Positions 1 to 5,660 of a DNA stretch of 11,713 nucleotides are shown piece by piece. The notes beneath the pieces were generated by a model. The model was not told the DNA's origin and made no database searches. It saw only the letters and a list, made by a program, of their open reading frames with translations. The DNA is from an uncultured Holophagaceae bacterium (GTDB lineage: Bacteria > Acidobacteriota > Holophagae > Holophagales > Holophagaceae). The position numbers were made by a program, and so were the translations under genes. Positions within the stretch are counted from its first letter, which is position 1; each line of letters starts with the position of its first letter. The stretch is taken from NCBI GenBank assembly GCA_903876615.1, contig CAIRAS010000260.1, positions 1 through 11,713 of the forward strand, given 5' to 3'.

Positions 1-243
1 CGCCGCGCCCGAGATGCCGAAGAGCTTCATGCTGAGCGCCGACAGCCAATACTGCAGCGGCGGCTTCTCGAAGTAGAGCACCCCGTTCAGGTGCGGCGTC
101 AGCCAGTCCCCGGTGGCCAGCATCTCCCGCGGGATCTCCGCATAGCGGCCCTCATCCGGCTCCCAGAGCGGCCGGATCAGCAGCGGCAGCAGCCCCAGGA
201 AGAACCAGAGCGCCAGGAGGGTGCTGCGTTCACGTCGGGTCAT
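1..243 (-). CDS. ArnT-like lipid-linked sugar glycosyltransferase, N-terminal part (runs off left edge)
   Basis: Only the first 81 codons are in the window. The protein opens with a short basic stretch (MTRRER) and a first membrane segment at about residues 9-25. It then shows the signature of the ArnT/PMT-type (GT-C, GT83-like) transferases: EPDEGRYAEIPREM at 28-41, with the acidic DE pair (D30, E31) on the first periplasmic loop, and YFEKPPLQYW at 57-66. Family members are multi-pass inner-membrane enzymes that move a sugar from undecaprenyl phosphate to lipid A or another acceptor. It lies 106 bp downstream of an ArnA-like gene on the same strand, which fits a role in pentose or aminopentose modification, but the real donor and acceptor cannot be read from this fragment. 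No close SD precedes the ATG: a GGAG lies about 13 nt upstream. An in-frame TAA upstream excludes a longer start. Confidence 0.85.
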   Translation of the reverse strand, partial: MTRRERSTLLALWFFLGLLPLLIRPLWEPDEGRYAEIPREMLATGDWLTPHLNGVLYFEKPPLQYWLSALSMKLFGISGAA

Positions 244-285
244 GGGCGGGGGTTCACTCCGTTACCAAGTGATGGCTTTTCCTAT

Positions 286-338
286 CTCAGCGCGGCTTCC
301 CAACGCTGCGGTGGGTCGACCCCAACCGCCGCGCTGAG
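286..338 (-). repeat. 11-bp perfect inverted repeat between the ArnA-like and ArnT-like genes
   Basis: The arms CTCAGCGCGGC (286-296) and GCCGCGCTGAG (328-338) are exact complements separated by 31 nt. The loop contains a further 10-bp palindrome, GGGTCGACCC (313-322). On the minus-strand transcript this stem would form just after the stop of the ArnA-like gene and before the ArnT-like start. No U-run follows it, so it does not look like a standard intrinsic terminator. It may be an intercistronic stabilising or attenuating stem, or a protein-binding site. Confidence 0.6.
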
Positions 339-349
339 CAAGCCGAGCG

Positions 350-1402
350 CTAGTTCTCCGTCTCAACCACCTTCTCCTGCGCCTTGTGCTCCTCGACGAA
401 GAAGTCGATGGTCTTCTTCAGGGAGTCGGTCATGGAGACCTTGGGCTCAAAGCCGAAGGTGGCCTGCATGCGCTTGATGCTGGGGGTGCGCCGGGCCACG
501 TCCTGGTAGCCCTTGCCGTAGAACTCCCCGCTGCCGGTCTCCACGGTGGTGCCCTCGGCGATGCCCCGCTCCAGGCGGAAGGGGTGGTCCTTCCAGATGG
601 CGATCATCATCTGGGCGATCTCACGGACGCTGTAGTCGTTGGCGGGGTTGCCGATGTTGAAGATCTGGCCGTCGGCCTTGCCACCCTCGTTGCGAAGCAC
701 GGCCATGATGCCGTCCATGGCGTCCGCCACATCGATGAAGCAGCGGCGGGCCGTGCCGCCGTCCACCAGCTGAAGGGGCTCCCCGTTGAACAGATTCCAG
801 CTGAACTGGGTCACCAGGCGGCTGCTGCCCTCCTTGGCGGTGTTGAGGCTGTCGAGCTTGGGGCCCATCCAGTTGAAGGGGCGGAACAGCGTGAAGCGCA
901 GGCCCTGCTGGAACCCGTAAGCCCAGATCACGCGGTCCAGCAGCTGCTTGCTGGTGCTGTAGATCCAGCGGTTCATGGGGATGGGGCCCGTGACCAGCGG
1001 GGACTCGTACTCGTCGAATTCCTCGTCGGGGCACATGCCGTAGACCTCGGAGGTGCTGGGGAAGACCACCCGCTTCTTGTACTTCACGCACTGGCGGACG
1101 ACCCGGAGGTTCTCCTCGAAGTCCAGCTCGAACACGCGCAGGGGGTCGGTCACATAGACCTTGGGCGTGGCGATGGCCACCAGGGGCAGCACCACGTCGC
1201 ACTTCTTGATGTGGTACTCGATCCACTCCTTGGAGATGGTGATGTCGCCCTCCACGAAGTGAAAGCGAGGGTTCCCCAGGTGCTCGGCGACCTTGTGGGC
1301 GCCCAGGTCCAAGCCATAGACCTCCCAGTCCGTGTCCTGCATGATGCGGTCCACCAGATGGGAACCGATGAAGCCATTGACGCCCAGAATGAGGACCTTC
1401 AT
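350..1402 (-). CDS. ArnA C-terminal-like NAD-dependent UDP-glucuronate decarboxylase/epimerase (SDR family)
   Basis: This 350-residue protein is an extended short-chain dehydrogenase/reductase that matches the decarboxylase half of E. coli ArnA along its length. Visible motifs are the Rossmann GVNGFIG at 7-13, FHFVEGDI at 47-54, LPLVAIATP at 72-80, PSTSEVYG at 115-122 (S118 and E119 at the ArnA active-site positions), the YxxxK pair Y148/K152, LFRPFNWMGP at 172-181, and YGKGYQDV at 295-302 followed by R305, which corresponds to the ArnA arginine involved in decarboxylation. ArnA oxidises UDP-glucuronic acid with NAD+ and decarboxylates it to the UDP-4-keto-pentose. The formyltransferase domain of full ArnA is absent and the protein starts directly at the Rossmann fold. 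Stand-alone relatives include bifunctional UDP-4-keto-pentose/UDP-xylose synthases, so UDP-xylose is an alternative product. The start is well supported by AAGGAG five bases upstream. The ArnT-like gene downstream supports a cell-envelope glycolipid role. Confidence 0.9.
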   Translation of the reverse strand: MKVLILGVNGFIGSHLVDRIMQDTDWEVYGLDLGAHKVAEHLGNPRFHFVEGDITISKEWIEYHIKKCDVVLPLVAIATPKVYVTDPLRVFELDFEENLRVVRQCVKYKKRVVFPSTSEVYGMCPDEEFDEYESPLVTGPIPMNRWIYSTSKQLLDRVIWAYGFQQGLRFTLFRPFNWMGPKLDSLNTAKEGSSRLVTQFSWNLFNGEPLQLVDGGTARRCFIDVADAMDGIMAVLRNEGGKADGQIFNIGNPANDYSVREIAQMMIAIWKDHPFRLERGIAEGTTVETGSGEFYGKGYQDVARRTPSIKRMQATFGFEPKVSMTDSLKKTIDFFVEEHKAQEKVVETEN

Positions 1403-1407
1403 GGGAT

Positions 1408-1413
1408 CTCCTT
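1408..1413 (-). promoter_or_regulatory. Shine-Dalgarno of the ArnA-like gene
   Basis: AAGGAG on the minus strand with a 5-nt spacer to the ATG at 1402. It fixes the start. Confidence 0.8.
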
Positions 1414-1427
1414 AAGCCAAACGGATG

Positions 1428-1455
1428 ATTCTACCAGGGGTCGGGGTACAGTCAT
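1428..1455 (-). promoter_or_regulatory. Candidate sigma70-type promoter for the ArnA-like gene
   Basis: On the minus strand, ATGACT (1450-1455, 4 of 6 to TTGACA) lies 16 bp before TAGAAT (1428-1433, 5 of 6 to TATAAT). This predicts transcription starting roughly 20 nt before the ATG. It lies in the 99-bp gap after gpsA, where no clear intrinsic terminator is seen, so read-through from the gpsA operon is also possible. Confidence 0.45.
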
Positions 1456-1501
1456 GTGCGGGTCCTGATCCGGAGCCTCCGCGAGAGTGGTTGCCCTTAT
1501 C

Positions 1502-2500
1502 TCACTCGGACTTGAGCGACCGCGTCATCAGCCGCCGCACGGCTTCTTCGGGGCTTTCGCCGTGGAGGAGGCGCAGGACCTCGGCGGCGATGGGCAGGTC
1601 GAGGCCGTGGGTCTTGGCCAGGTCCAGGGCGGCCTCGGTGGTGAACATGCCTTCGATGACCTGCCCGCCGAGGGCGTCCCGGGCGGCGTCCACGGTGTGG
1701 CCCTTGCCCACCAGCTCGCCGAAGGTGCGGTTGCGGCTCTGGGGCCCCGTGGCCGTGAGCAGCAGGTCGCCCATGCCGGCCAGTCCCATGACGGTGGCGG
1801 GCTGGCCGCCCAGCACCTCGACCAGGCGCGCCATCTCCGCCAGGCCCCGGGTGATGAGCGCGGCGCGGGCGTTGTAGCCCAGCCCCAGGCCGTCCACCAG
1901 GCCCGCCGCGATGGCGAGGACGTTCTTCAGCGCGCCGCAGAGCTCCGTGCCCACCACGTCGCGGCTTAGGTAGATGCGCAGCTTCGCCGAGGCCAGCTGC
2001 GCCTGCAGGGCCTTGGCGCGTGCATCCGATACGGTTATAGGCAGGGCCAGCACGATGGCCGTGGGCACACCCCGGGACACCTCGTCCGCGAAGGAAGGCC
2101 CGGACAGGGCGCCCACGGGCATGTCCAGCACGCCGCCCAGGGCCTGGGACAGCGTCTGGTGCGTGCTCTGCAGGATGCCCTTGCTGACGTGGACCACCAG
2201 CTCCGGCCGCTGCGCCGTGCACAACAGTAGGCCCCGCCAAGCCTCCGGCGTGACCTGGGTGGGCATGGCGGAGATCCACAGGGGGGCGGCGAAGGCCTCC
2301 GTGGGATCGTCAGAGGTCTGCAGCCCCGCCGGGAACTCGACATCCTTCAGCCGCAGGTGGTGGCGGGTGGCGGCCATCTGGGCCATCTCGTCCGGGAACG
2401 GTCCCCACAGCGCGACCTGGGCCCCGGCCCGAGCCCAGGTGATGGCCAGGGCCGTGCCCCAGGCGCCGGAGCCGAAGACGCCGATGTCAGGCCTGGTCAT
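1502..2500 (-). CDS. gpsA: Glycerol-3-phosphate dehydrogenase [NAD(P)+]
   Basis: GpsA reduces dihydroxyacetone phosphate to sn-glycerol-3-phosphate in the cytosol, supplying the backbone for phospholipids. At 332 residues it has the usual family length. Visible motifs are the nucleotide-binding GSGAWGTALA at 10-19, VSKGI at 105-109 (K107), GPSFADEV at 134-141, ELCGALKN at 186-193 with catalytic K192, GLAGMGDLL at 239-247 with D245, SRNR at 255-258 and VIEG at 281-284. The start is firm: AAGGAGG (2507-2513) sits six bases before the ATG, inside the end of plsY. The gene overlaps the plsY stop by 14 bp, so the two are translationally coupled and their products act consecutively (glycerol-3-phosphate made, then acylated). 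Nothing unusual is seen in the protein. Confidence 0.96.
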   Translation of the reverse strand: MTRPDIGVFGSGAWGTALAITWARAGAQVALWGPFPDEMAQMAATRHHLRLKDVEFPAGLQTSDDPTEAFAAPLWISAMPTQVTPEAWRGLLLCTAQRPELVVHVSKGILQSTHQTLSQALGGVLDMPVGALSGPSFADEVSRGVPTAIVLALPITVSDARAKALQAQLASAKLRIYLSRDVVGTELCGALKNVLAIAAGLVDGLGLGYNARAALITRGLAEMARLVEVLGGQPATVMGLAGMGDLLLTATGPQSRNRTFGELVGKGHTVDAARDALGGQVIEGMFTTEAALDLAKTHGLDLPIAAEVLRLLHGESPEEAVRRLMTRSLKSE

Positions 2501-3152
2501 GGCCGGCCTCCTTCTTGGCGCCCCAGAGCTTGGACTCGGTGCCCTCCTGCAGGCGCCGGATGTTGTCCCGGTGCTTCCAGATCACCAGCAGGACCAGGGC
2601 GACCCAGGGAAGCAGGGAGGCGAGGTCCGCCTGCATCGAGCCGCCGAAGGTCCGGGCAAACCGGCTCATCAGGTAGAGCTGCACGGGCACCGTGGCTGCG
2701 GCCAGGATGCTGCCCAGGCTCACGTGGCGGGTGAGCCAGAGGGCGAAGGCGAAGGTGGCCAGGGGCAGGACCATCAGCTGAGGGTCCGTGGCGAGGATCA
2801 CCCCCAGGGCCGTGGCCACGCCCTTGCCGCCCTGGAACTTCAGCCAGGGCGTGAAAACATGGCCCAGCACCGCCGTCAGGGCCAGCAGGGAGAGCAGGTC
2901 CAGGGAGACCCCCGCCTGCTTCGCCAGGAAGACCGGCAGGAAGCCCTTGAGGATGTCCAGCAACAGGGTGACGATGCCCAGGCCCTTGCCGCCCACGCGG
3001 CTGACATTGGTGGCGCCGATGTTGCCGCTGCCGTGGGCGCGGACATCACCCTTGCCCGCCAGCTTCACCAGCAGCAGCCCAAAGGGGATGCTGCCGCAGA
3101 AGAAGGCCGCCAGGCACCAGAGGACCAGGGATCTCGGATCAGAAAAAGTCAT
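2487..3152 (-). CDS. plsY: Glycerol-3-phosphate acyltransferase PlsY
   Basis: PlsY transfers an acyl chain from acyl-phosphate (made by PlsX, not in this window) to glycerol-3-phosphate, giving lysophosphatidate at the inner membrane. The 221-residue protein is strongly hydrophobic with about five to seven membrane segments. It carries the family motifs in order: SIPFG at 21-25, GSGNIGATN at 41-49, GHVFTPWLKFQGGKG at 97-111 (conserved substrate loop) and KHRDNIRRL at 193-201, followed by GTESK at 204-208. The extended soluble tail (LWGAKKEAGHDQA) is slightly longer than in many homologues. It starts 12 bp after the cinA stop with no recognisable SD, so translation probably depends on coupling to cinA. 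It overlaps gpsA by 14 bp. Confidence 0.96.
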   Translation of the reverse strand: MTFSDPRSLVLWCLAAFFCGSIPFGLLLVKLAGKGDVRAHGSGNIGATNVSRVGGKGLGIVTLLLDILKGFLPVFLAKQAGVSLDLLSLLALTAVLGHVFTPWLKFQGGKGVATALGVILATDPQLMVLPLATFAFALWLTRHVSLGSILAAATVPVQLYLMSRFARTFGGSMQADLASLLPWVALVLLVIWKHRDNIRRLQEGTESKLWGAKKEAGHDQA

Positions 3153-3164
3153 GGAGGCAGTGTA

Positions 3165-4403
3165 TCAGCGGCTCGCGGTGCCCGCGGCCACGGCCCGCCG
3201 CAGCAGGTCCAGGGCCAGGGCCGTGGTGCGCAGCTGGACCTCGACCCGGTCGCCGCCCATTCGGTGGGGCTTCACCAGGGTGCCGCCGGGTCCCGCAATG
3301 GCGATGAACACGGCGCCCACGGGGGCCTCCCCCTCGGCGTCGGGACCCGCGTTGCCGCAGATGCCCAGGCCCCAGGTGGCACCCAGGCGCAGGCGGGCGG
3401 CTTCCGCCAGGGCCCGGGCGCAGGGCTCGGACACGGTGCCCACGCTGGCCAGCCAGGCGGGATCGAGGCCGAGCAGGGCCGCCTTGGCGCCCAGCGTGTA
3501 GGCCGTGGCGCCGCCCAGGAAGACCTGGCTGGCGCCGGGGATGGCGGTGAGGCGCGAGGCCAGCAGGCCGCCGGTCATGCTCTCGGCCACGGCCAGGGTC
3601 TGCCCCTGAGCCCGGAGACCCTCCAGCACGGCGTCTTCGAGGTTGCTGGCGCCGACGCAGGCCAGGTCCGGCCCCAGCACGGTCTCGAAGTCCGCCTGGG
3701 CCGCGGCCAGCTCGGCCGGATCCGAACCCCGGGCCAGCAGCTCCACCTGGGTGAGGCTGGCGAGGATGGTCCAGTCCAGGTGAGCGTGCCGCTCGCGGGC
3801 CTCGCGGGTGCGCTCGTCCAGGGTGCTCTCGGGCACGCCGGACACCACCATGCGCAGCGTGTGGACGGACTTCCCGGCCAGCACCGCGAGGCGCGGCGCC
3901 ACGTGCTCCTCCCACATCCGCTTCATCTCCCGAGGCACGCCGGGCATCATCACGATGCGCGCGCCGGGGTGGCCCGGAGGGTCCTGCCACCAGACGCCCG
4001 GGGCCGTGCCCACCTGGTTCCGCAGGGGCTCGGCGCCCACGGGGATCAGGGCCTGCTTGAAGTTCACCTGGGGCGGGATCCGCTTGCGGGCCGCGTAGAA
4101 AGCCAGCATGTCCGCCCGAGACTGGGCGTCCTCCAGCAGGTCCACGCCGAGGATCTCCGCGAAGAGCTCCTTGGTGAAGTCATCGAAGGTGGGCCCGAGG
4201 CCACCGGTGGTGAGGATGAGGTCCGACCGGCCCAGGGCCTCCCGCAGCAGGCCGCCCAGGTCCTCCCGGCTGTCCCCCACGGCGGTCTTGCGGTGGAAGC
4301 CCAGGCCCAGGTCCGCCAGGCGCTCGCCCAGCCAGACTGAGTTCGTGTCGAGCCGACGGGTGGTGAGCAGCTCTGTGCCGATGGCAATGCATTCAATGCG
4401 CAT
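3165..4403 (-). CDS. cinA: CinA family protein (MoaB-like N-terminal domain plus PncC-type nicotinamide-nucleotide amidohydrolase domain)
   Basis: A 412-residue two-domain CinA. The N-terminal half (about 1-170) is the molybdopterin-binding-like/ADP-ribose pyrophosphatase domain, with IGTELL at 8-13, LTTGGLGPTFDD at 64-75 and MPGVPREM at 153-160. The C-terminal half (about 255-412) is the PncC domain, with AESMTGG at 273-279 (candidate nucleophile S275), VSEP at 324-327 and PVGAVFIA at 361-368. Family members deamidate nicotinamide mononucleotide to nicotinate mononucleotide in NAD salvage, and some are tied to competence. Two positions are atypical: the usual YSNEAK-like segment reads YTLGAK (302-307), and the usual GIAGP reads GNAGP (350-354). 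The nucleophile motif is intact, so activity is plausible but unproven. The start matches the family (MRIECIAIGTELL), although no convincing SD precedes it. It lies 33 bp after a small membrane-protein gene and 12 bp before plsY, indicating one operon. Confidence 0.93.
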   Translation of the reverse strand: MRIECIAIGTELLTTRRLDTNSVWLGERLADLGLGFHRKTAVGDSREDLGGLLREALGRSDLILTTGGLGPTFDDFTKELFAEILGVDLLEDAQSRADMLAFYAARKRIPPQVNFKQALIPVGAEPLRNQVGTAPGVWWQDPPGHPGARIVMMPGVPREMKRMWEEHVAPRLAVLAGKSVHTLRMVVSGVPESTLDERTREARERHAHLDWTILASLTQVELLARGSDPAELAAAQADFETVLGPDLACVGASNLEDAVLEGLRAQGQTLAVAESMTGGLLASRLTAIPGASQVFLGGATAYTLGAKAALLGLDPAWLASVGTVSEPCARALAEAARLRLGATWGLGICGNAGPDAEGEAPVGAVFIAIAGPGGTLVKPHRMGGDRVEVQLRTTALALDLLRRAVAAGTASR

Positions 4404-4436
4404 GACTGGAATGGAACCACGGGGACCGCTAAATCT

Positions 4437-4601
4437 CTACCCCTCCAGCCAGCGCTGCGCGGCCCAGCGCCCCCCCCAGAGCCCCAGGCCCGTGCCCACC
4501 ATGCTGAGCACCACCCCCGTGGTGAAGCCCACCAGCTCGCCCAGGTACCAGCCCAGCAGGCTGCCCACGGTGGCCCCGACGAATCCCATCAGTTTTTCCA
4601 T
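4437..4601 (-). CDS. Small glycine-rich membrane protein, 54 residues
   Basis: A short gene encoding MEKLMGFVGATVGSLLGWYL and a further 34 residues, ending in RWAAQRWLEG. Residues 5-20 and 25-43 form two hydrophobic segments dense in glycine, joined by a short GELVGFT turn. The C-terminus is basic and aromatic. The LSMVGTGLGLWGGR stretch (32-45) recalls small two-helix inner-membrane proteins of the GlsB/YeaQ-like kind, but I cannot assign a family with certainty. Translation is well supported by GGAGG (4609-4613) seven bases before the ATG. It is the first gene of the run leading into cinA, plsY and gpsA, so it is probably co-transcribed with phospholipid synthesis. Function is unknown. Glycine-zipper helices suggest oligomerisation in the membrane, which is inference. 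Confidence 0.75.
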   Translation of the reverse strand: MEKLMGFVGATVGSLLGWYLGELVGFTTGVVLSMVGTGLGLWGGRWAAQRWLEG

Positions 4602-4608
4602 CCCGTGG

Positions 4609-4613
4609 CCTCC
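4609..4613 (-). promoter_or_regulatory. Shine-Dalgarno of the small membrane-protein gene
   Basis: GGAGG on the minus strand, 7 nt before the ATG at 4601. It is the main support for this short gene. The 47-bp divergent gap around it (4602-4648) also holds an 11-bp palindrome, ATGAGCCTCAT (4623-4633). No good promoter was recognised there. Confidence 0.65.
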
Positions 4614-4648
4614 GCGGATACGATGAGCCTCATGGCCGAGGTGTTTCC

Positions 4649-4927
4649 ATGATCATCCCCGATCTCGACGACCTAATACTGGAAACCGACGAAGAATCGG
4701 GCATCCAGGAGCTGGGCCGCCGGTTCCTGGCCCGGGGCCCCTGGACCGCCGTGGCCTTCCTGGTGAAGACCCGGACCGACCCTGAGGGCGACTGGGAGGG
4801 TCCCTTCCTCTGGCTGCACCGCTACCAAAAAGTGGCCCAGGGCTGGAAGCTGGTGAGCCGCTTCCGGACCACCAGCCCTGACCAGCTGGCAGAGCTGGCT
4901 GCGGCGCTGCGGGAGTGGGGACTCTAG
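4649..4927 (+). CDS. Hypothetical protein, 92 residues
   Basis: I do not recognise a family with confidence. The start is supported by GAGGTG (4638-4643) five bases before the ATG. The protein is acidic at the N-terminus (DLDDLILETDEESG at 5-18). A central stretch rich in alternating hydrophobic and aromatic residues follows (AVAFLVKTRT at 34-43, FLWLHRYQKV at 53-62, GWKLVSRFR at 65-73), which would suit a small antiparallel beta sheet. A C-terminal amphipathic helix (SPDQLAELAAALREW) ends it. A sheet followed by a helix is loosely reminiscent of small PC4-like single-strand-binding proteins, but this is only a shape resemblance. It has no signal peptide or membrane segment, so it is probably cytosolic. 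It diverges from the cinA-plsY-gpsA operon and stands alone. Confidence 0.65.
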   Translation: MIIPDLDDLILETDEESGIQELGRRFLARGPWTAVAFLVKTRTDPEGDWEGPFLWLHRYQKVAQGWKLVSRFRTTSPDQLAELAAALREWGL

Positions 4928-4965
4928 AGCCGGGCTTCATCGCGCTGCAGCACCGCCTTAGCTCT

Positions 4966-4991
4966 TTCATCCCCTTCATCCCCTGCATCCC
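4966..4991. repeat. Imperfect 9-bp tandem repeat (TTCATCCCC type)
   Basis: Three consecutive units, TTCATCCCC, TTCATCCCC and TGCATCCC(T), lie in the 143-bp gap (4928-5070) after the 92-residue hypothetical gene. On the other strand it is a purine-rich GGGATGAA-like stutter. No stem or T-run makes it a terminator. The rest of this gap shows nothing I can name. Confidence 0.6.
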
Positions 4992-5070
4992 TGTTTTCAA
5001 TACAGTCCTTGCGGGATTTCCTGGAAGGCCGAGGAACCCAGATGGAGACCAGCTAGCCTGAAGCCAGCGG

Positions 5071-5598
5071 CTATTGGAGCCCTGGCAGGTAGCGCTCGCG
5101 GGCGACGGCCAGGTGATGGGCGGCGTGGCCCAGGGCGAAGTAGGGGATGCAGCGGGCGGTGAGGGCGCGGCCATTGCTGGAGCCAGGCCGAAGCCAGGCC
5201 TCCTCGGGCAAGCTGCGGAACAGCTCGATGCTGGAGGCGCGGGCGGCCTGGAAGTCCGCGAGCAGGGCCGACCCGGGCCGGTCATCGGCCTGGGCCACCG
5301 CGGCGAAGGCGTTGTCGTCGAAGCCCGGCTGTGGCGTGGTGTCACCCCGACCGATGCGCAGGCAGCGGTAGGCGAAGATGCGCTCCACGTCAGTCAGGTG
5401 CTGCAACAGGTCCTTGAGGCTCCACTTGCCCACCGCATACCGGTAAGCGGCCTGGGCCTCCGTCAGTCCCCCGAACAGCGCGGCCACCTCAGCGGACTGC
5501 TCCGCGAGCAGGGCGAGCACATCGCCTGCGGGCGCCCCTGCCAGGTACTTCGAGAGGCCGGCATCATATTCGGTGGCGAGGGGTGCGCTGAGGCTCAT
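5071..5598 (-). CDS. DinB/YfiT-like putative metal-dependent hydrolase or transferase
   Basis: A 175-residue protein of the DinB four-helix superfamily. The three expected metal-binding histidines are visible: H67 in KWSLKDLLQHLTD (58-70), and H158 and H162 in the GHAAHH segment (157-162). VERIFAYRCLRIGRGD (71-86) and the C-terminal RERYLPGL (168-in the last residues) match the YfiT-like subgroup. Family members are often thiol-dependent (bacillithiol or mycothiol) transferases, but the substrate cannot be predicted here. I chose the ATG at 5598 because AGGAG lies five bases upstream and the protein then begins at the usual family position. An open frame continues to 5706, but that extension is a His/Glu-rich stretch overlapping pyruvate kinase. 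It lies 62 bp after pyk on the same strand, so it is probably co-transcribed. Confidence 0.88.
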   Translation of the reverse strand: MSLSAPLATEYDAGLSKYLAGAPAGDVLALLAEQSAEVAALFGGLTEAQAAYRYAVGKWSLKDLLQHLTDVERIFAYRCLRIGRGDTTPQPGFDDNAFAAVAQADDRPGSALLADFQAARASSIELFRSLPEEAWLRPGSSNGRALTARCIPYFALGHAAHHLAVARERYLPGLQ

Positions 5599-5603
5599 GG
5601 CGG

Positions 5604-5608
5604 CTCCT
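5604..5608 (-). promoter_or_regulatory. Shine-Dalgarno deciding the DinB-like start
   Basis: AGGAG, 5 nt before the ATG at 5598. It favours this internal start over the longer frame opening at 5706. A small palindrome, GAGCTTAGCTC (5621-5631), lies just upstream in the pyk-DinB gap. Confidence 0.7.
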
Positions 5609-5660
5609 GGAATCAGGTTAGAGCTTAGCTCCATCTGCAGCCCGCTTGCGTCGGGAGCCC

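Noticed and set aside
386..1468. A 360-codon open frame on the plus strand opposite the ArnA-like gene
   Set aside because: The minus strand has a full ArnA-like protein with SD and promoter. The plus frame is His/Ala/Leu-rich without motifs.
1974..4340. A 788-codon open frame on the plus strand
   Set aside because: It lies antisense to gpsA, plsY and cinA, all with complete family motifs. Its translation is low-complexity (Gly/Gln/Ala/Arg-rich), as expected from GC-rich third positions of the real genes.
4966..4991. The short tandem repeat as a CRISPR fragment
   Set aside because: The units are 9 bp and directly adjacent with no spacers, and no cas genes are present.
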